64,000 nucleotides of DNA from Saprospiraceae bacterium (lineage in GTDB: Bacteria; Bacteroidota; Bacteroidia; Chitinophagales; Saprospiraceae): NCBI GenBank assembly GCA_016711125.1, contig JADJTQ010000014.1, positions 62,001 to 126,000 on the forward strand. The letters run 5' to 3'. Every line of letters starts with the position of its first letter. Position 1 is the first letter of the stretch. The notes beneath the pieces are model-generated. The model ran no database searches, was not told the origin of the DNA, and saw only the letters and a program-made list of their open reading frames with translations. A program made the position numbers and the translations under genes. This document shows, piece by piece, positions 18,415 to 26,924 of this stretch.

Positions 18415-19050
18415 ATGAAGCTAGACATTTTAAATATTGAAGGAAAATCTACCGGGCGATCGATCGAGTTGTCTGAAGATATATTTGGTGTTGAACCCAA
18501 TTCCCACGCCGTTTATCTGGCTGTAAAGCAGTACCATGCAAACCAGCGCCAGGGTACGCATAGCTCGAAAGGTCGAAGCCAGGTCAAGGGTTCTACCCGT
18601 AAACTAAAAAAGCAGAAGGGTACCGGTACCGCGAGAGCAGGAGATATCAAGAATCCGATTTTTAGAGGGGGAGGTCGTTTGTTCGGACCTAAGCCGAGAG
18701 ATTATAGCTTCAAACTTAATAAGAAATTAAAGCTGGTTGCTAAGAAATCGGTGTTATCGTCCAAAGCGGCAGAAGGTAATATTTTGGTTGTGGAAGATTT
18801 TACATTTGACGCACCAAAAACGAGGGAGTTTAATACGGTACTTCAGAATTTGGCATTGACCGGAAACAAGATTCTCTTTGTTACAACCGATCATGACAAT
18901 TCCTTAAATCTAAGTGGCAGGAATGTTAAATCAGCCAAAGTAATGGAGGCCAAGAATATTAACACTTATGATGTTTTGAATGCCAAAAAATTGGTACTAT
19001 CCGAAGGCAGCATTCAGCGTCTAAATAATTTACTGACTAACGCAGAATAA
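18415..19050 (+). CDS. rplD: 50S ribosomal protein L4
   Basis: 211 residues. The exit-tunnel loop is recognised by KQKGTGTARAGD and GGGRLFGPKPRDYS. It starts eight bases after rplC. In some bacteria L4 also represses the S10 operon, but no leader target can be identified here. Confidence 0.97.
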   Translation: MKLDILNIEGKSTGRSIELSEDIFGVEPNSHAVYLAVKQYHANQRQGTHSSKGRSQVKGSTRKLKKQKGTGTARAGDIKNPIFRGGGRLFGPKPRDYSFKLNKKLKLVAKKSVLSSKAAEGNILVVEDFTFDAPKTREFNTVLQNLALTGNKILFVTTDHDNSLNLSGRNVKSAKVMEAKNINTYDVLNAKKLVLSEGSIQRLNNLLTNAE

Positions 19051-19058
19051 TTAAAGTC

Positions 19059-19355
19059 ATGGCACAAAATATATTGATCAAACCCATCATCTCTGAAAAG
19101 GCCGAGTCACTTTCAGACAAGAAGCAGCAGTATACCTTCATGGTAAACCTGAAAGCTAACAAGATTGAAATCAGAAAGGCGGTGGAGAAGATGTATAGTG
19201 TAACGGTCGCAGCAGTAAACACTATGGTGATACCAGGTAAAACAAAAAAGCGATTTACCCGGGCAGGCGTACAGACTGGAAGAGTATCACCATATAAGAA
19301 AGCCATTATCACCCTAAGCAGTGGAGAAACGATTGACTTCTTTGGGGATATTTAA
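19059..19355 (+). CDS. rplW: 50S ribosomal protein L23
   Basis: 98 residues. IKPIISEKAESLSD near the start, VNLKANKIEIRKAVEKMY and KKRFTRAG are the standard L23 blocks. L23 surrounds the tunnel exit and docks trigger factor and SRP. It begins eight bases after rplD. Confidence 0.97.
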   Translation: MAQNILIKPIISEKAESLSDKKQQYTFMVNLKANKIEIRKAVEKMYSVTVAAVNTMVIPGKTKKRFTRAGVQTGRVSPYKKAIITLSSGETIDFFGDI

Positions 19356-19388
19356 TTCAAATAAGATTAAACGATAAAGTACAGAGCA

Positions 19389-20218
19389 ATGGCACTCAAA
19401 AAATTTAAACCGGTAACTCCATGTACGAGACATAGGGTAGGAAACACTTATAGTGAGGTTACCACCGACAAACCGGAAAAAGCCTTTTGGCACCCATGAA
19501 GAGTAGTGGTGGCCGAAATGCTACGGGAAAAATGACAGTGCGTAATATCGGGGGTGGTCATAAACGAAGATACCGGATCATTGATTTTAAGCGCGACAAA
19601 GAAGGGGTGCCCGGTAAAGTTAAAACCATTGAATATGATCCTAATCGATCTGCTTACATCTGCCTGATCAATTATGTAGATGGAGAGAAAAGATATATCA
19701 TAGCACCTAACAAAATTAAAGTAGGAGACACAGTAGTATCGGGCCATGGTGTGCCTCCGGATATTGGCAACGCTATGTATCTGGATGAAATCCCACTGGG
19801 TGCTGACATTCACGCTATCGAGTTGAATCCCGGGAGGGGAGCAGCCCTTGCCAGAAGTGCGGGTACCTCTGCTACCTTAGTGGGCCGAGAAGGCAAATTT
19901 GTCGTTGTGAAGCTTCCTTCAGGCGAGGTCAGAAGGATTTTATCAACTTGTAAGGCAACGATTGGTAATACTTCAAATCCTGATCATGGATTGCAGGTTT
20001 ATGGTAAAGCCGGTCGCAGACGTTGGATCGGTAGGAGGCCACGTGTTAGAGGGGTAGCGATGAATCCCGTGGATCACCCAATGGGAGGTGGTGAAGGACG
20101 AGCCTCAGGTGGTCATCCTCGTTCGAGAACCGGGATTATGGCTAAAGGTCAGAAGACGAGAAATACCAAAAAAGCGTCAAGCAGAATCATTATTTCTAAA
20201 AGGAAAAATAAAAACTAA
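19389..20218 (+). CDS. rplB: 50S ribosomal protein L2 (one frame break near the N terminus)
   Basis: The ATG at 19389 gives MALKKFKPVTP...RHRVGNTYSEVTTDKPEK. At the A5 run 19477-19481 one A appears to be missing. Adding it gives KSLLAPMKSSGGRNATG and joins the second frame, which continues with GGGHKRRYR and the catalytic-centre loop region NPVDHPMGGGEGRASGGHPRSR (positions about 222-243). The repaired length is 276 residues, normal for L2. L2 is essential and the only copy seen, so a sequencing error is by far the best explanation. Confidence 0.96.
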
Positions 20219-20223
20219 GATCA

Positions 20224-20493
20224 ATGGCTAGATCCATTAAAAAAGGTCCATACGTGCACTATTCTTTGATTGAGAAGGTAGAGAAAGCCAAAGAGAGTGG
20301 AAAGAAGAGTGTCATCAAAACCTGGTCCAGATCTTCAATGATTATACCAGATATGGTTGGAGAAACCATCGCGGTGCACAACGGAAAGACTTTTGTCCCG
20401 GTATTTGTTACTGAGAATATGGTAGGGCATAAATTAGGTGAGTTTGCACCAACCCGCAATTTCCGTGGCCACGCCGGTAACAGAAAGAAATAA
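20224..20493 (+). CDS. rpsS: 30S ribosomal protein S19
   Basis: 89 residues. ARSIKKGPYV at the start, TWSRSSMIIPDMVG and HKLGEFAPTRNFRGH are S19 signatures. S19 pairs with S13 in the 30S head. It lies five bases after rplB. Confidence 0.97.
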   Translation: MARSIKKGPYVHYSLIEKVEKAKESGKKSVIKTWSRSSMIIPDMVGETIAVHNGKTFVPVFVTENMVGHKLGEFAPTRNFRGHAGNRKK

Positions 20494-20524
20494 GAATTTA
20501 AACAATCTATAAAACAGAAAGCTC

Positions 20525-20911
20525 ATGGAAGCTGTGGCAAAACTTCGAAACTGTCCGATGTCGGCGAGAAAGATGAGAATGGTGGCCGAAATCATTCGAG
20601 GTAAAAAAGTGGATGATGCCCTCAATATTTTAAAGTTTACCAAGAGGGAGGCTGCTGGTTGGATGGAAAAACTGGTAGTGTCAGCGATTTCCAATTGGGA
20701 GTATAAACAAAATATGTCTGCCAATGCAGATGATCATGATTTGTTTATCAAAACCGTGTTGGTCGATGAAGCAGGAATGCTTAAGAGATTCAGACCCGCA
20801 CCCCATGGCAGAGCGCACAGAATCAGAAAGCGCTCTAATCATGTGACTCTGGTCGTAGAAAATAAAATACCGCTAGAGGTAGATTTAGTCACAGGAGACG
20901 AAGAAGAATAG
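20525..20911 (+). CDS. rplV: 50S ribosomal protein L22
   Basis: 128 residues. Begins MEAVAKLRNCPMSARKMRMV, and the tunnel-lining hairpin region carries RFRPAPHGRAHRIRKRSNH. L22 lines the exit tunnel together with L4. A short acidic tail (TGDEEE) is present. It sits between rpsS and rpsC in standard order. Confidence 0.97.
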   Translation: MEAVAKLRNCPMSARKMRMVAEIIRGKKVDDALNILKFTKREAAGWMEKLVVSAISNWEYKQNMSANADDHDLFIKTVLVDEAGMLKRFRPAPHGRAHRIRKRSNHVTLVVENKIPLEVDLVTGDEEE

Positions 20912-20934
20912 TCTATTCAATATAATAAAAAACT

Positions 20935-21654
20935 ATGGGTCAAAAAACAAATCCTATTGGCAATAGACTCGGCATCATTAAGGGCTGGGAATCAAATTGG
21001 TTTGGTGGTCATGACTTTGCCGAAAAAGTAGTTGAAGACGAACGTATCAGAGTGTACCTGGTTGCTCGGGTACAGAAGGGAGGTATTGCCAGGATGATTA
21101 TCGAGCGTACCCTAAAACGCATCACTGTGACCATTCACACCAGCAGACCGGGAATTATTATTGGTAAAGGTGGTACTGAAGTGGATCGTATCAAGGAAGA
21201 GTTGAAAAAACTCACAGGCAAAGACGTGCAGATCAACATCGTTGAAATACGAAAACCTGAAATTGATGCAACCATTGTGGGTGAGTCGGTAGCTAAACAA
21301 ATCGAAGCCAGGATCAACTATCGCCGGGCAACCAAAATGGCGATACAGAGTACAATGAGAGCAGGTGCTGAAGGGATTAAGATCCGAATAAGTGGTCGCT
21401 TAAATGGTGCTGAAATGGCCCGCTCGGAAGAATTTAAAGAGGGCCGGATCCCATTGCATACTTTTAGAGCGGATATCGACTATGCCTTGGTTGAGGCTCA
21501 GACGGTATATGGGAAAATAGGGGTTAAGACATGGATATGTCGCGGAGAGGTATTAGGAAAACGAGATTTGTCACCCAATGTAGGAGCAGATACTCGAGAG
21601 ACTGGAAAGGGAGGAAGGAAGCAGCGACCCCCAAGAAATATGAAGAATCGCTAG
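20935..21654 (+). CDS. rpsC: 30S ribosomal protein S3
   Basis: 239 residues. MGQKTNPIGNRLGI opens the protein, the KH domain is marked by PGIIIGKGG, and the C-terminal half carries SGRLNGAEMAR and KTWICRGEVLG. S3 forms the mRNA entry and has helicase activity there. An 83-base gap follows before rplP, holding a 6-bp stem (TGGAAC/GTTCCA) of doubtful meaning. Confidence 0.97.
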   Translation: MGQKTNPIGNRLGIIKGWESNWFGGHDFAEKVVEDERIRVYLVARVQKGGIARMIIERTLKRITVTIHTSRPGIIIGKGGTEVDRIKEELKKLTGKDVQINIVEIRKPEIDATIVGESVAKQIEARINYRRATKMAIQSTMRAGAEGIKIRISGRLNGAEMARSEEFKEGRIPLHTFRADIDYALVEAQTVYGKIGVKTWICRGEVLGKRDLSPNVGADTRETGKGGRKQRPPRNMKNR

Positions 21655-21737
21655 AAAATTGATTTGAAAGATCGTACCTTCGCCACGCTTTTTTTGGAAC
21701 GGTCTTTTTGGTTCCATTTGGAGTAAAAAACTAGATT

Positions 21738-22160
21738 ATGTTACAGCCGAAAAGGACAAAATACAGAAAACAACAAAAGGGAAGAAACAAGGGTTTAGCC
21801 TACCGTGGAAACTCTGTGTCTTTTGGCACATTTGGCTTAAAAACTATTGATGCCGGCTTTATCACAAACCGGCAAATTGAGGCGGCGAGGATCGCAATGA
21901 CCCGTTTTATGAAAAGAGAGGGTAAGGTTTGGATCAGAATTTTCCCAGACAAGCCAGTGACTCGTAAGCCTCAGGAAGCAAGGATGGGTAAGGGAAAAGG
22001 AGCCCTTGATCATTTTGTGGCGGTGGTTAATCCTGGCCGCATCATGTTTGAGATTGATGGAGTTGATGAGGCTACCGGTCGTGAAGCATTGCGTTTGGCA
22101 GCTCAAAAACTACCAGTCCTGACCAAGTTTGTCAAACGAAGAGATTATCAGGAGGCATAA
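21738..22160 (+). CDS. rplP: 50S ribosomal protein L16
   Basis: 140 residues. MLQPKRTKYRKQQKGR opens it, followed by SFGTFGLKTIDAGFITNRQIEAAR and IFPDKPVTRKPQEARMGKGKG (family blocks at residues about 28-51 and 75-95). L16 binds near the A site and is needed late in 50S assembly. It is directly followed by rpmC. Confidence 0.97.
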   Translation: MLQPKRTKYRKQQKGRNKGLAYRGNSVSFGTFGLKTIDAGFITNRQIEAARIAMTRFMKREGKVWIRIFPDKPVTRKPQEARMGKGKGALDHFVAVVNPGRIMFEIDGVDEATGREALRLAAQKLPVLTKFVKRRDYQEA

Positions 22161-22196
22161 ATCGAGTATTCTTAGAAACTAAAATAATAAGGCATC

Positions 22197-22460
22197 ATGC
22201 CAAGTAAGAAGTCATTAGAACTTAAAGAATTTACATTAGAAGATCTGAAAAGCGAACTCAACGAAACGCAGGCTCAGTATCAGAAGATGGAATTTGACCA
22301 CGCTACCAAGGGTTTGGAAAATCCATTGTCGATGCGTGAGGTAAGGCGAGATATTGCGCGTATGAAGACGGAATTGAGGAATCGGGAGGTGACAGCGATG
22401 GATGACGTCGCCTTAGCGAAAAGATCAAAAATTAGAGCACGAAGAGCAAAGGGTAAATAA
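22197..22460 (+). CDS. rpmC: 50S ribosomal protein L29
   Basis: 87 residues, longer than the common 63-70 because of extra charged residues at both ends. The core helices EFTLEDLKSELNETQ and LSMREVRRDIARMKTEL are clear. L29 lies at the tunnel exit next to L23. It is placed between rplP and rpsQ as expected. Confidence 0.93.
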   Translation: MPSKKSLELKEFTLEDLKSELNETQAQYQKMEFDHATKGLENPLSMREVRRDIARMKTELRNREVTAMDDVALAKRSKIRARRAKGK

Positions 22461-22464
22461 CATC

Positions 22465-22722
22465 ATGAGCGAAAGAAATTTACGGAAAATCCGGGTTGGT
22501 GTAGTCACCAGCAATAAAATGGAAAAATCCATAACTGTGTCGGTTGAGCGAAGATTGCCTCACCCGATTTACGGAAAGTTTGTAAAACGTTCCAATAAAT
22601 TTATGGCACATGACGAAAGTAATGAGTGCAAGGTGGGTGACATCGTGCGGATCATGGAAACAAGACCTTTGAGTAAGAATAAGCGATGGCGTTTACTCGA
22701 GATCGTAGAAAAAGCTAAGTAA
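22465..22722 (+). CDS. rpsQ: 30S ribosomal protein S17
   Basis: 85 residues with the OB-fold blocks RVGVVTSNKMEKSITVSVER and HPIYGKFVKRS, then CKVGDIVRIMETRPLSKNKRW. S17 binds 16S rRNA early in assembly. It starts four bases after the rpmC stop. Confidence 0.96.
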   Translation: MSERNLRKIRVGVVTSNKMEKSITVSVERRLPHPIYGKFVKRSNKFMAHDESNECKVGDIVRIMETRPLSKNKRWRLLEIVEKAK

Positions 22723-22755
22723 AATACACCTTAATTATTTAATGTCCAGGAAGCA

Positions 22756-23121
22756 ATGATACAGCAAGAATCAAGATTAAAAGTAGCCGACAATAGCGGA
22801 GCCAAAGAAGTGCTTTGCATCCGGGTATTGGGAGGATCAAAGCGAAGGTATGCATCGATCGGTGACAAAATTGTCGTATCAGTCAAAGAAGCTTCGCCAG
22901 GAGGAATTAAGAAAGGAACCGTTTCAAAAGCAGTCGTAGTGCGGACAAAGAAAGAGATCAGGCGGAAAGATGGCTCTTATATTCGGTTTGACGACAATGC
23001 CGTAGTACTCTTGAATCCAGCCGATGAACCGAGGGGCACCCGTATTTTTGGACCAGTAGCGCGCGAGCTGAGAGAACGTGATTATATGAGGATCATTTCC
23101 CTGGCCCCGGAAGTACTTTAA
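22756..23121 (+). CDS. rplN: 50S ribosomal protein L14
   Basis: 121 residues. MIQQESRLKVADNSGAKEV at the start, GTVSKAVVVRTKKEIRRKDGS (about 55-75) and RIFGPVARELRE identify L14, which forms part of the intersubunit bridge with 16S rRNA. It has the usual length and lies between rpsQ and rplX. Confidence 0.97.
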   Translation: MIQQESRLKVADNSGAKEVLCIRVLGGSKRRYASIGDKIVVSVKEASPGGIKKGTVSKAVVVRTKKEIRRKDGSYIRFDDNAVVLLNPADEPRGTRIFGPVARELRERDYMRIISLAPEVL

Positions 23122-23141
23122 TCTTAAAGCAACAGAATATC

Positions 23142-23471
23142 ATGGCAAATAAAGGTAATATCAAACTGAAGATCAAAAAAGGTGACAAAGTAAAGGTCAT
23201 CGCTGGTGCTTATAAAGGTACGGAGGGTGAAGTATTGGAGGTTCTGATTGGTAAAAATAGAGCAGTTGTTGAGAATGTAAATATTGCTAAAAAGCATGCT
23301 AAGCCGACCAATGAGCGAGCAGGAGGTATCCGGGAGATCAACAATCCGATACATATATCCAATTTGATGCTGATTGATCCAAAAAGTGGTGTTCCTACAC
23401 GGGTGGGACGTCGCTTAGAAGGAGAAAAGCTAGTGCGGTATGCAAAAAATAGCGGTGAAATAATAAAGTGA
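23142..23471 (+). CDS. rplX: 50S ribosomal protein L24
   Basis: 109 residues with the KOW motif (KGDKVKVIAGAYKGTEGEV, about 14-32), then VNIAKKHAKPT and a GGIREINNPIHISN block. L24 initiates 50S assembly. Its stop overlaps the rplE ATG in an ATGA-type overlap at 23469-23471. Confidence 0.97.
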   Translation: MANKGNIKLKIKKGDKVKVIAGAYKGTEGEVLEVLIGKNRAVVENVNIAKKHAKPTNERAGGIREINNPIHISNLMLIDPKSGVPTRVGRRLEGEKLVRYAKNSGEIIK

Positions 23472-24028
23472 TGAACTATCAACCACGATTAAAAGCTTAT
23501 TACAAGGAGCAAATAGTACCTAAACTGATAGAGCAGTTTTCATACAAAACTGTCATGCAGGTACCTAAACTTGTAAAAATTTGTATCAATCAGGGAGTTG
23601 GTCAGGCAACCCAGGATAAAAAATTGGCAGATCATGCATTGCAGGAAATGAGCATGATCGCCGGACAAAAAGCAGTGCCAACTATTGCCAAAAAGTCGGT
23701 CTCAAATTTTAAACTGAGAGAAGGTATGACTATTGGTAGCCGGGTTACACTGCGTCGCGATCAGATGTACGAGTTTCTTGATCGATTGATCTCTGTGGCA
23801 TTGCCGAGGGTACGTGACTTTAGAGGTATCAATGATAAGAGTTTTGATGGCCGGGGTAACTATTCCCTGGGAGTAACTGAACAGATTATTTTCCCGGAGA
23901 TTGATCTTGACAAAGTCAATAAGATCAGCGGTATGGATATCACATTTGTGACGACTGCAAACACAGACGCCGAAGCTATGTTTTTACTTAAGGAGATGGG
24001 CCTCCCATTTAGAAATCAAAATAATTAA
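23471..24028 (+). CDS. rplE: 50S ribosomal protein L5
   Basis: 185 residues from the ATG at 23471, which is preferred over an upstream GTG at 23468. VPKLVKICINQGVG, KKSVSNFKLREGMTIG and a C-terminal segment beginning GMDITFVTTANTDAEA are L5 blocks. L5 binds 5S rRNA and contacts the P-site tRNA. Confidence 0.97.
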   Translation: MNYQPRLKAYYKEQIVPKLIEQFSYKTVMQVPKLVKICINQGVGQATQDKKLADHALQEMSMIAGQKAVPTIAKKSVSNFKLREGMTIGSRVTLRRDQMYEFLDRLISVALPRVRDFRGINDKSFDGRGNYSLGVTEQIIFPEIDLDKVNKISGMDITFVTTANTDAEAMFLLKEMGLPFRNQNN

Positions 24029-24050
24029 TTGAGAAGGAGCGGATAACATT

Positions 24051-24320
24051 ATGGCAAGAAAATCATTAATAGCCAGAGATAAGAAAAGAGAAAAGATGGT
24101 GGCAAAATATGCCAATCTCCGGAAAAAACTCAAAGAAGAAGGACGCTGGGAAGAACTGGATAAACTTCCAAAAAACTCTTCAGCTGTTCGTCTGCACAAC
24201 CGGTGCCAGCTCACTGGTCGGCCTAAGGGCTACATCCGACAATTTGGTCTTTGTCGAGTGATCTTTAGGAAGATGGCACTGGATGGAAAAATTCCGGGTA
24301 TTACAAAATCTAGCTGGTAA
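24051..24320 (+). CDS. rpsN: 30S ribosomal protein S14, long zinc-free form
   Basis: 89 residues. MARKSLIARDKKREKMV and the C-terminal RPKGYIRQFGLCRVIFRKMA are S14 signatures. The length and the absence of the two CxxC pairs place it in the long type that does not bind zinc. This agrees with the zinc-free RpmJ in the same operon. Confidence 0.96.
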   Translation: MARKSLIARDKKREKMVAKYANLRKKLKEEGRWEELDKLPKNSSAVRLHNRCQLTGRPKGYIRQFGLCRVIFRKMALDGKIPGITKSSW

Positions 24321-24347
24321 TTAAATCATTTAAAGTAAAAAAAGAGT

Positions 24348-24749
24348 ATGGCAGCCACAGATCCAATAGCAGATTATCTTACCCGGCTTCGTAACGCATT
24401 AATGGCAGGTCACCGGATTGTAGATATTCCAAGCTCCAACTTAAAAAAGAGAATTACGGAGATCCTTTATGATCAGGGATATATTTTAAAGTATAAATTT
24501 GACGATGAAGGAGTGCAGGGCACAATTCGAATAGCACTTAAATACCAACAGGATAATCGAGTGCCGGTGATTCGTAAAATGGCGAGAATTAGTAAACCGG
24601 GGCTTCGAAAATTTGCCCGGGTTGATGAGTTGCCTCGAATTATTAATGGGCTTGGTATTGCTATTGTTTCGACCTCTAAAGGAGTGATGACCGATAAAGA
24701 AGCAAGGAAGAATAACGTAGGTGGTGAAGTACTTTGTTACGTTTACTAG
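24348..24749 (+). CDS. rpsH: 30S ribosomal protein S8
   Basis: 133 residues. DPIADYLTRLRNALMAGH at the start, RISKPGLRKFARVDELPRI in the middle and GVMTDKEARKNNVGGEVLCYVY at the end (positions about 112-133) are standard S8 blocks. S8 binds central-domain 16S rRNA and in some bacteria represses the spc operon. Confidence 0.97.
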   Translation: MAATDPIADYLTRLRNALMAGHRIVDIPSSNLKKRITEILYDQGYILKYKFDDEGVQGTIRIALKYQQDNRVPVIRKMARISKPGLRKFARVDELPRIINGLGIAIVSTSKGVMTDKEARKNNVGGEVLCYVY

Positions 24750-24783
24750 CAAATAATATTACAGTAGTTTTAAAAACATCGAT

Positions 24784-25338
24784 ATGTCAAGGATAGGAAA
24801 ATCAGTGATCACATTGCCAAAAGGTGTGTCTATTGATGTCTCTAAGGGAAATCTGGTCAAGATCAAAGGACCTATGGGAGAATTAATGGAACAGATAGAT
24901 CCGGATATAAAGGTCAATGAGGAAGAAGGAAAGGTCACTTTAGTGAGACCTACCGAACAAAAGAGGCATAAATCGATGCACGGACTGTACAATGCGTTGG
25001 TGCGCAACATGGTTGAGGGAGTTTCAAAGGGATATACAAAAGAATTAGAGTTGGTCGGAGTCGGTTACCGTGCTGCCAATGCGGGTAACTTACTTGAGTT
25101 GGCACTGGGCTATTCACACCCGATTATGTTTTATGTGCCCGATGAAATTAAGGTGGAAGCTGTCATGGAAAAGGGAAAAAACCCTATTATTAAGCTTGGA
25201 GGAACTGACCTTCAACTATTGGGGCAAATAGCCGCCAAGATTCGGGCTTTCCGTAAACCTGAGCCATACAAAGGAAAAGGAGTTCGATTCGTTGGTGAAG
25301 AGATAAGAAGAAAGGCTGGTAAAACAGCTTCTAAATAA
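24784..25338 (+). CDS. rplF: 50S ribosomal protein L6
   Basis: 184 residues with two L6 repeats. MSRIGKSVITLPKGV opens it and the C terminus holds PEPYKGKGVRFVGEEIRRKAGK (about 159-180). L6 lies near the factor-binding site of the 50S subunit. It starts 34 bases after rpsH. Confidence 0.97.
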   Translation: MSRIGKSVITLPKGVSIDVSKGNLVKIKGPMGELMEQIDPDIKVNEEEGKVTLVRPTEQKRHKSMHGLYNALVRNMVEGVSKGYTKELELVGVGYRAANAGNLLELALGYSHPIMFYVPDEIKVEAVMEKGKNPIIKLGGTDLQLLGQIAAKIRAFRKPEPYKGKGVRFVGEEIRRKAGKTASK

Positions 25339-25358
25339 TTTAGAAAAGAAAGTCTGTC

Positions 25359-25712
25359 ATGTCTAGTATTAAAGTGAATAGAAGAAGAACCATCAGGTAT
25401 CGAATTCGGAATAAAATTTCCGGTACCGATGTGCGTCCGAGATTGTCCGTTTTTCGTTCGAATAAAGGCATTTATTGCCAAGTGATCAATGACTTAAACG
25501 GGGTGACTTTAGCTCAGGCAAATTCACAGGAAAAGTCGGTTGACACAAAAATTAACAAAACCGAGCAGGCTAAGCAGGTTGGACAATTACTCGCTCAACG
25601 GTGCAAAGCACTCAATATTGAAAGTATCATTTTTGACCGAGGAGGTTATTTATATCATGGCCGCGTAAAAGCCCTGGCTGACGCAGCGAGAGAAGGTGGT
25701 CTTTCCTTCTAA
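25359..25712 (+). CDS. rplR: 50S ribosomal protein L18
   Basis: 117 residues. RRTIRYRIRNKISGT, RPRLSVFRSNKGIYCQVI and the C-terminal FDRGGYLYHGRVKALADAAREGGL (about 91-114) are typical. L18 binds 5S rRNA. It is 20 bases after rplF. Confidence 0.97.
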   Translation: MSSIKVNRRRTIRYRIRNKISGTDVRPRLSVFRSNKGIYCQVINDLNGVTLAQANSQEKSVDTKINKTEQAKQVGQLLAQRCKALNIESIIFDRGGYLYHGRVKALADAAREGGLSF

Positions 25713-25725
25713 AACAAACACTAAA

Positions 25726-26244
25726 ATGGCTAAAGAACAATTTCAACGGGTAAAACCAGCTGATGCCGAGCTTAAGGAAAAATTGGTGTCTCTAAACCGG
25801 GTTGCCAAAGTGACAAAAGGTGGTCGGACCTTCAGTTTTGCTGCAATAATGGTAGTTGGTGATGGTGCTGGTACAGTGGGACATGGCTTGGGTAAAGCAC
25901 GGGATGTTTCTGAATGTATCGCAAAAGCGGTAGATGATGCTAAGAAAAACCTGATCAAAGTACCAATATATAAAGGCACCATTCCGCACGAGCAAAAGGG
26001 TAAATACGGAGCCGGAAAAGTGTTAATTAAACCGGCATCTGATGGTACCGGCGTTATTGCGGGAGGAGCCATGCGAGCTGTGTTGGAAAGCGCCGGAGTA
26101 CATAATGTACTGGCAAAATCTCAGGGATCATCCAATCCACATAACGTGGTGAAAGCTACGATTGACGCCTTAGCTAAATTGAGGAGCCCGCAGTCGATTG
26201 CTAAGCATCGGGGTATCTCTACAAAAAAACTTTTCGAAGGGTAA
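25726..26244 (+). CDS. rpsE: 30S ribosomal protein S5
   Basis: 172 residues from the ATG at 25726, 13 bases after rplR; the frame opens earlier, but inside rplR. The double-stranded RNA-binding part (VSLNRVAKVTKGGRTFSFAAIMVVGDG, about 20-46) and GAMRAVLESAGVHNVLAKSQGS (about 113-134) are clear. S5 maintains decoding fidelity with S4. Confidence 0.97.
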   Translation: MAKEQFQRVKPADAELKEKLVSLNRVAKVTKGGRTFSFAAIMVVGDGAGTVGHGLGKARDVSECIAKAVDDAKKNLIKVPIYKGTIPHEQKGKYGAGKVLIKPASDGTGVIAGGAMRAVLESAGVHNVLAKSQGSSNPHNVVKATIDALAKLRSPQSIAKHRGISTKKLFEG

Positions 26245-26265
26245 TTTTTTTATAATAATAACGAC

Positions 26266-26445
26266 ATGAGTAAGGTTAGAATAACTCAGGTAAGAAGTGT
26301 GATTGATCAACCAAAGAGGCAAAAAGCCACTTTAGAAGCCTTGGGCTTAAAGAGAATTTCTCAGAGCCGGGAGCATGAACTTACCCCCCAGATTCGTGGG
26401 ATGATCAGGAAAATTGAGCACTTGGTAAGAATAGAAGAGGTCTGA
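26266..26445 (+). CDS. rpmD: 50S ribosomal protein L30
   Basis: A 59-residue gene. It reads MSKVRITQVRSVIDQPKRQ, then ALGLKRISQSREHE and a final MIRKIEHLVRIEEV, which matches L30. It occupies its normal place between rpsE and rplO, with 21 and 23 bases of spacing. Confidence 0.96.
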   Translation: MSKVRITQVRSVIDQPKRQKATLEALGLKRISQSREHELTPQIRGMIRKIEHLVRIEEV

Positions 26446-26468
26446 CCCTATTCGGAATAAATAAAGTA

Positions 26469-26915
26469 ATGGAGCTACATAACTTACAGCCTGCTGAAGG
26501 CGCAACCAAACAACGAAAGCGAATCGCAAGAGGTCCTGGGAGTGGTCGTGGTGGTACATCTACCAAGGGTCATAAAGGGGCAAAATCGCGTGCAGGATAT
26601 AAGCGAAAAAGAGCTTTTGAAGGCGGTCAGATGCCGTTGCAGATGCGATTGCCGAAAATTGGCTTTAGGAGTCCAAATCGAGTGGAGTTTGCCAAACTAA
26701 ACTTAGATCAGCTACAATCTTTTGCAGATAAGCATAATTTATCAGAAATTTCGGCTGAGATCTTAGTTGCAAAAGGTTTTGCTTCGAAAAATGATCAGAT
26801 TAAAATTTTAGGTCGGGGTAAACTCGATAGAAAATTGAAAGTGTCTGTACATGCTTTCTCTGCCGCCGCCAAGCAAGCCATCGAAACTGTTGGCGGTTCA
26901 GTGGAAGTTTTATAA
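26469..26915 (+). CDS. rplO: 50S ribosomal protein L15
   Basis: 148 residues. Glycine- and arginine-rich N terminus (RIARGPGSGRGGTSTKGHKGAKSR, about 19-42), then FEGGQMPLQMRLPK and a mixed C-terminal domain with LDRKLKVSVHAFSAAA. L15 is a late-assembly 50S protein. secY follows nine bases after the stop. Confidence 0.97.
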   Translation: MELHNLQPAEGATKQRKRIARGPGSGRGGTSTKGHKGAKSRAGYKRKRAFEGGQMPLQMRLPKIGFRSPNRVEFAKLNLDQLQSFADKHNLSEISAEILVAKGFASKNDQIKILGRGKLDRKLKVSVHAFSAAAKQAIETVGGSVEVL

Positions 26916-26924
26916 AATTAGAGC

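Noticed and set aside
21655..21737. Terminator between rpsC and rplP
   Set aside because: Only a 6-bp stem (TGGAAC/GTTCCA) with no T run after it, inside an operon that must be read through.
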